This document shows positions 63,495 to 64,000 of a stretch of 64,000 nt of DNA, piece by piece. The first letter of the stretch is position 1. Each line of letters starts with the position of its first letter. The DNA lies in contig JACJZW010000003.1 of the NCBI GenBank assembly GCA_020635355.1, positions 175,547 through 239,546 of the forward strand, read 5' to 3'. This DNA comes from Flavobacteriales bacterium (GTDB lineage Bacteria > Bacteroidota > Bacteroidia > NS11-12g > UBA9320). The notes beneath the pieces were generated by a model. The model saw nothing but the letters and a program-made list of their open reading frames with translations, made no database searches and had not been told where the DNA came from. The position numbers were made by a program, and so were the translations under genes.

Positions 63495-64000
63495 TTACTC
63501 CACCTCCACCTCATCTACAAAAATGAAGGCTCCGCCACCAGCTCCCTGATGCCAGGCCGGAAGCTCACCAAAGTTCTTGGCGACTACTTTTATAAATCGA
63601 GCAGAGATGGTCGTGGTATGAAGATGCTTAAATTCAGCTATCTGAACCTCATAATCCTCCGGACCAATGGAGGGTTGCAGTTTCACTATTGTTTGATAGT
63701 TGACGCCGTCCGTTGAATACAAGTACTCAACCGCCGTTGGAAAGATGATCCAGGAGCGCGTATCCTGTAAAAAGGTGGTGCGCAAACGCCGGATGTCTTG
63801 AATCGAATCCAATTCCAGGATCAATTCAAAGTCCTGATCCTGGTATCCCTGCCACCCTCCTTTTCGCCAGTTTTTGTCGCCGTGAATGCCGTCGATGATG
63901 CCTCTTGGTCCGCCGGCGGAATACTGTGTATTGTAGGTTGAACGCAAGTCTACTTTCCAGGTTGGGTGGGGTTGTTTGACAAATTCTGCCAGCGTGGGCG
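63495..64000 (-). CDS. F5/8 type C (discoidin) domain at the C-terminus of a larger protein, probably a hexosaminidase (cut by window edge)
   Basis: The frame stays open to the window edge: upstream of the TTG at 63947 it reads PTLAEFVKQPHPTWKVD, so the true start is outside. The visible 168 residues carry a discoidin-like carbohydrate-binding domain: GGPRGIIDGIHGDKNWRKGGWQGYQDQDF, LILELDSIQDIRRLRTTFLQD, VEYLYSTDGVNYQTI, ARFIKVVAKNFGELP and FIFVDEVEV. This tail is common on Bacteroidetes beta-N-acetylhexosaminidases (GH20), which is my best guess for the unseen part. It could equally belong to another glycoside hydrolase. Confidence 0.75.
   Translation of the reverse strand, partial: PTLAEFVKQPHPTWKVDLRSTYNTQYSAGGPRGIIDGIHGDKNWRKGGWQGYQDQDFELILELDSIQDIRRLRTTFLQDTRSWIIFPTAVEYLYSTDGVNYQTIVKLQPSIGPEDYEVQIAEFKHLHTTTISARFIKVVAKNFGELPAWHQGAGGGAFIFVDEVEVE

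Overview
The window looks like chromosomal DNA of a free-living Bacteroidetes (Bacteroidota) bacterium, probably of the Flavobacteriia/Cryomorphaceae-like kind. The evidence is indirect but consistent. About ten large secreted proteins end in type IX secretion (T9SS) sorting domains, with the motif FPNP near the start of a C-terminal ~75-residue domain, or with a gliding-motility-type C-terminus. There is a bacillithiol deacetylase of the BshB1 type, a DUF4294 protein, a membrane-metalloprotease-like lipoprotein, and candidate -7 elements of the form TAnnTTTG just upstream of several starts. No rRNA, tRNA or CRISPR array was seen.

Layout. 1-2030: the start of an SDR gene, then an intergenic mosaic of dispersed repeats and an IS110-family insertion sequence. 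2030-15000: mostly minus-strand secreted proteins (Kelch, a 1424-residue WD40-like/caspase protein, a beta-propeller T9SS cargo) together with a beta-CASP nuclease-like protein and an McrA-like HNH endonuclease. 14900-15350 is a 102-bp tandem repeat. 15530-19980: HtrA protease divergent from an ECF sigma factor, a membrane-anchored partner, dapF and a small gene. 20000-20400 is a 139-bp tandem repeat. 20550-28885: membrane protein, DUF4294, bshB1, a lamin-tail-domain protein and uvrA. 28900-37645: YwqK-like repeat protein, metzincin-like lipoprotein with a triple-repeat secreted partner, an LamG/Ig-like giant, TSUP transporter and a FemAB/GNAT-like protein. 38300-46165: T9SS cargo, M20 dipeptidase, M48 peptidase, phosphodiester glycosidase-like protein and two paralogous lipoproteins. 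46414-51593: five overlapping plus-strand genes forming a probable lipid or polyketide-like biosynthetic operon. 51600-60666: two beta-helix T9SS cargos and a 1769-residue PKD-repeat adhesin-like protein. 60769-64000: VOC protein, GlxA-type regulator, two small membrane proteins, and the C-terminus of a protein with an F5/8 type C domain.

The two most interesting items are (1) the five-gene cassette at 46414-51593: extended SDR, metallo-beta-lactamase-fold hydrolase, PaaK/F390-synthetase-like adenylating enzyme, KAS III condensing enzyme and sterol-desaturase-like hydroxylase. It resembles the OleABCD olefin/beta-lactone logic with two components replaced by unrelated folds. (2) Two unnamed families of structured intergenic repeats: a modular family with GCTCG hairpins (copies near 330-630, 11751-11935, 13974-14130 and 14905-15345), and a ~139-bp family carrying a GTAGGG...CCCTAC hairpin (20020-20400, 37840-38010, 53165-53425). 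Both families occur as dispersed copies in both orientations and as local tandem arrays.
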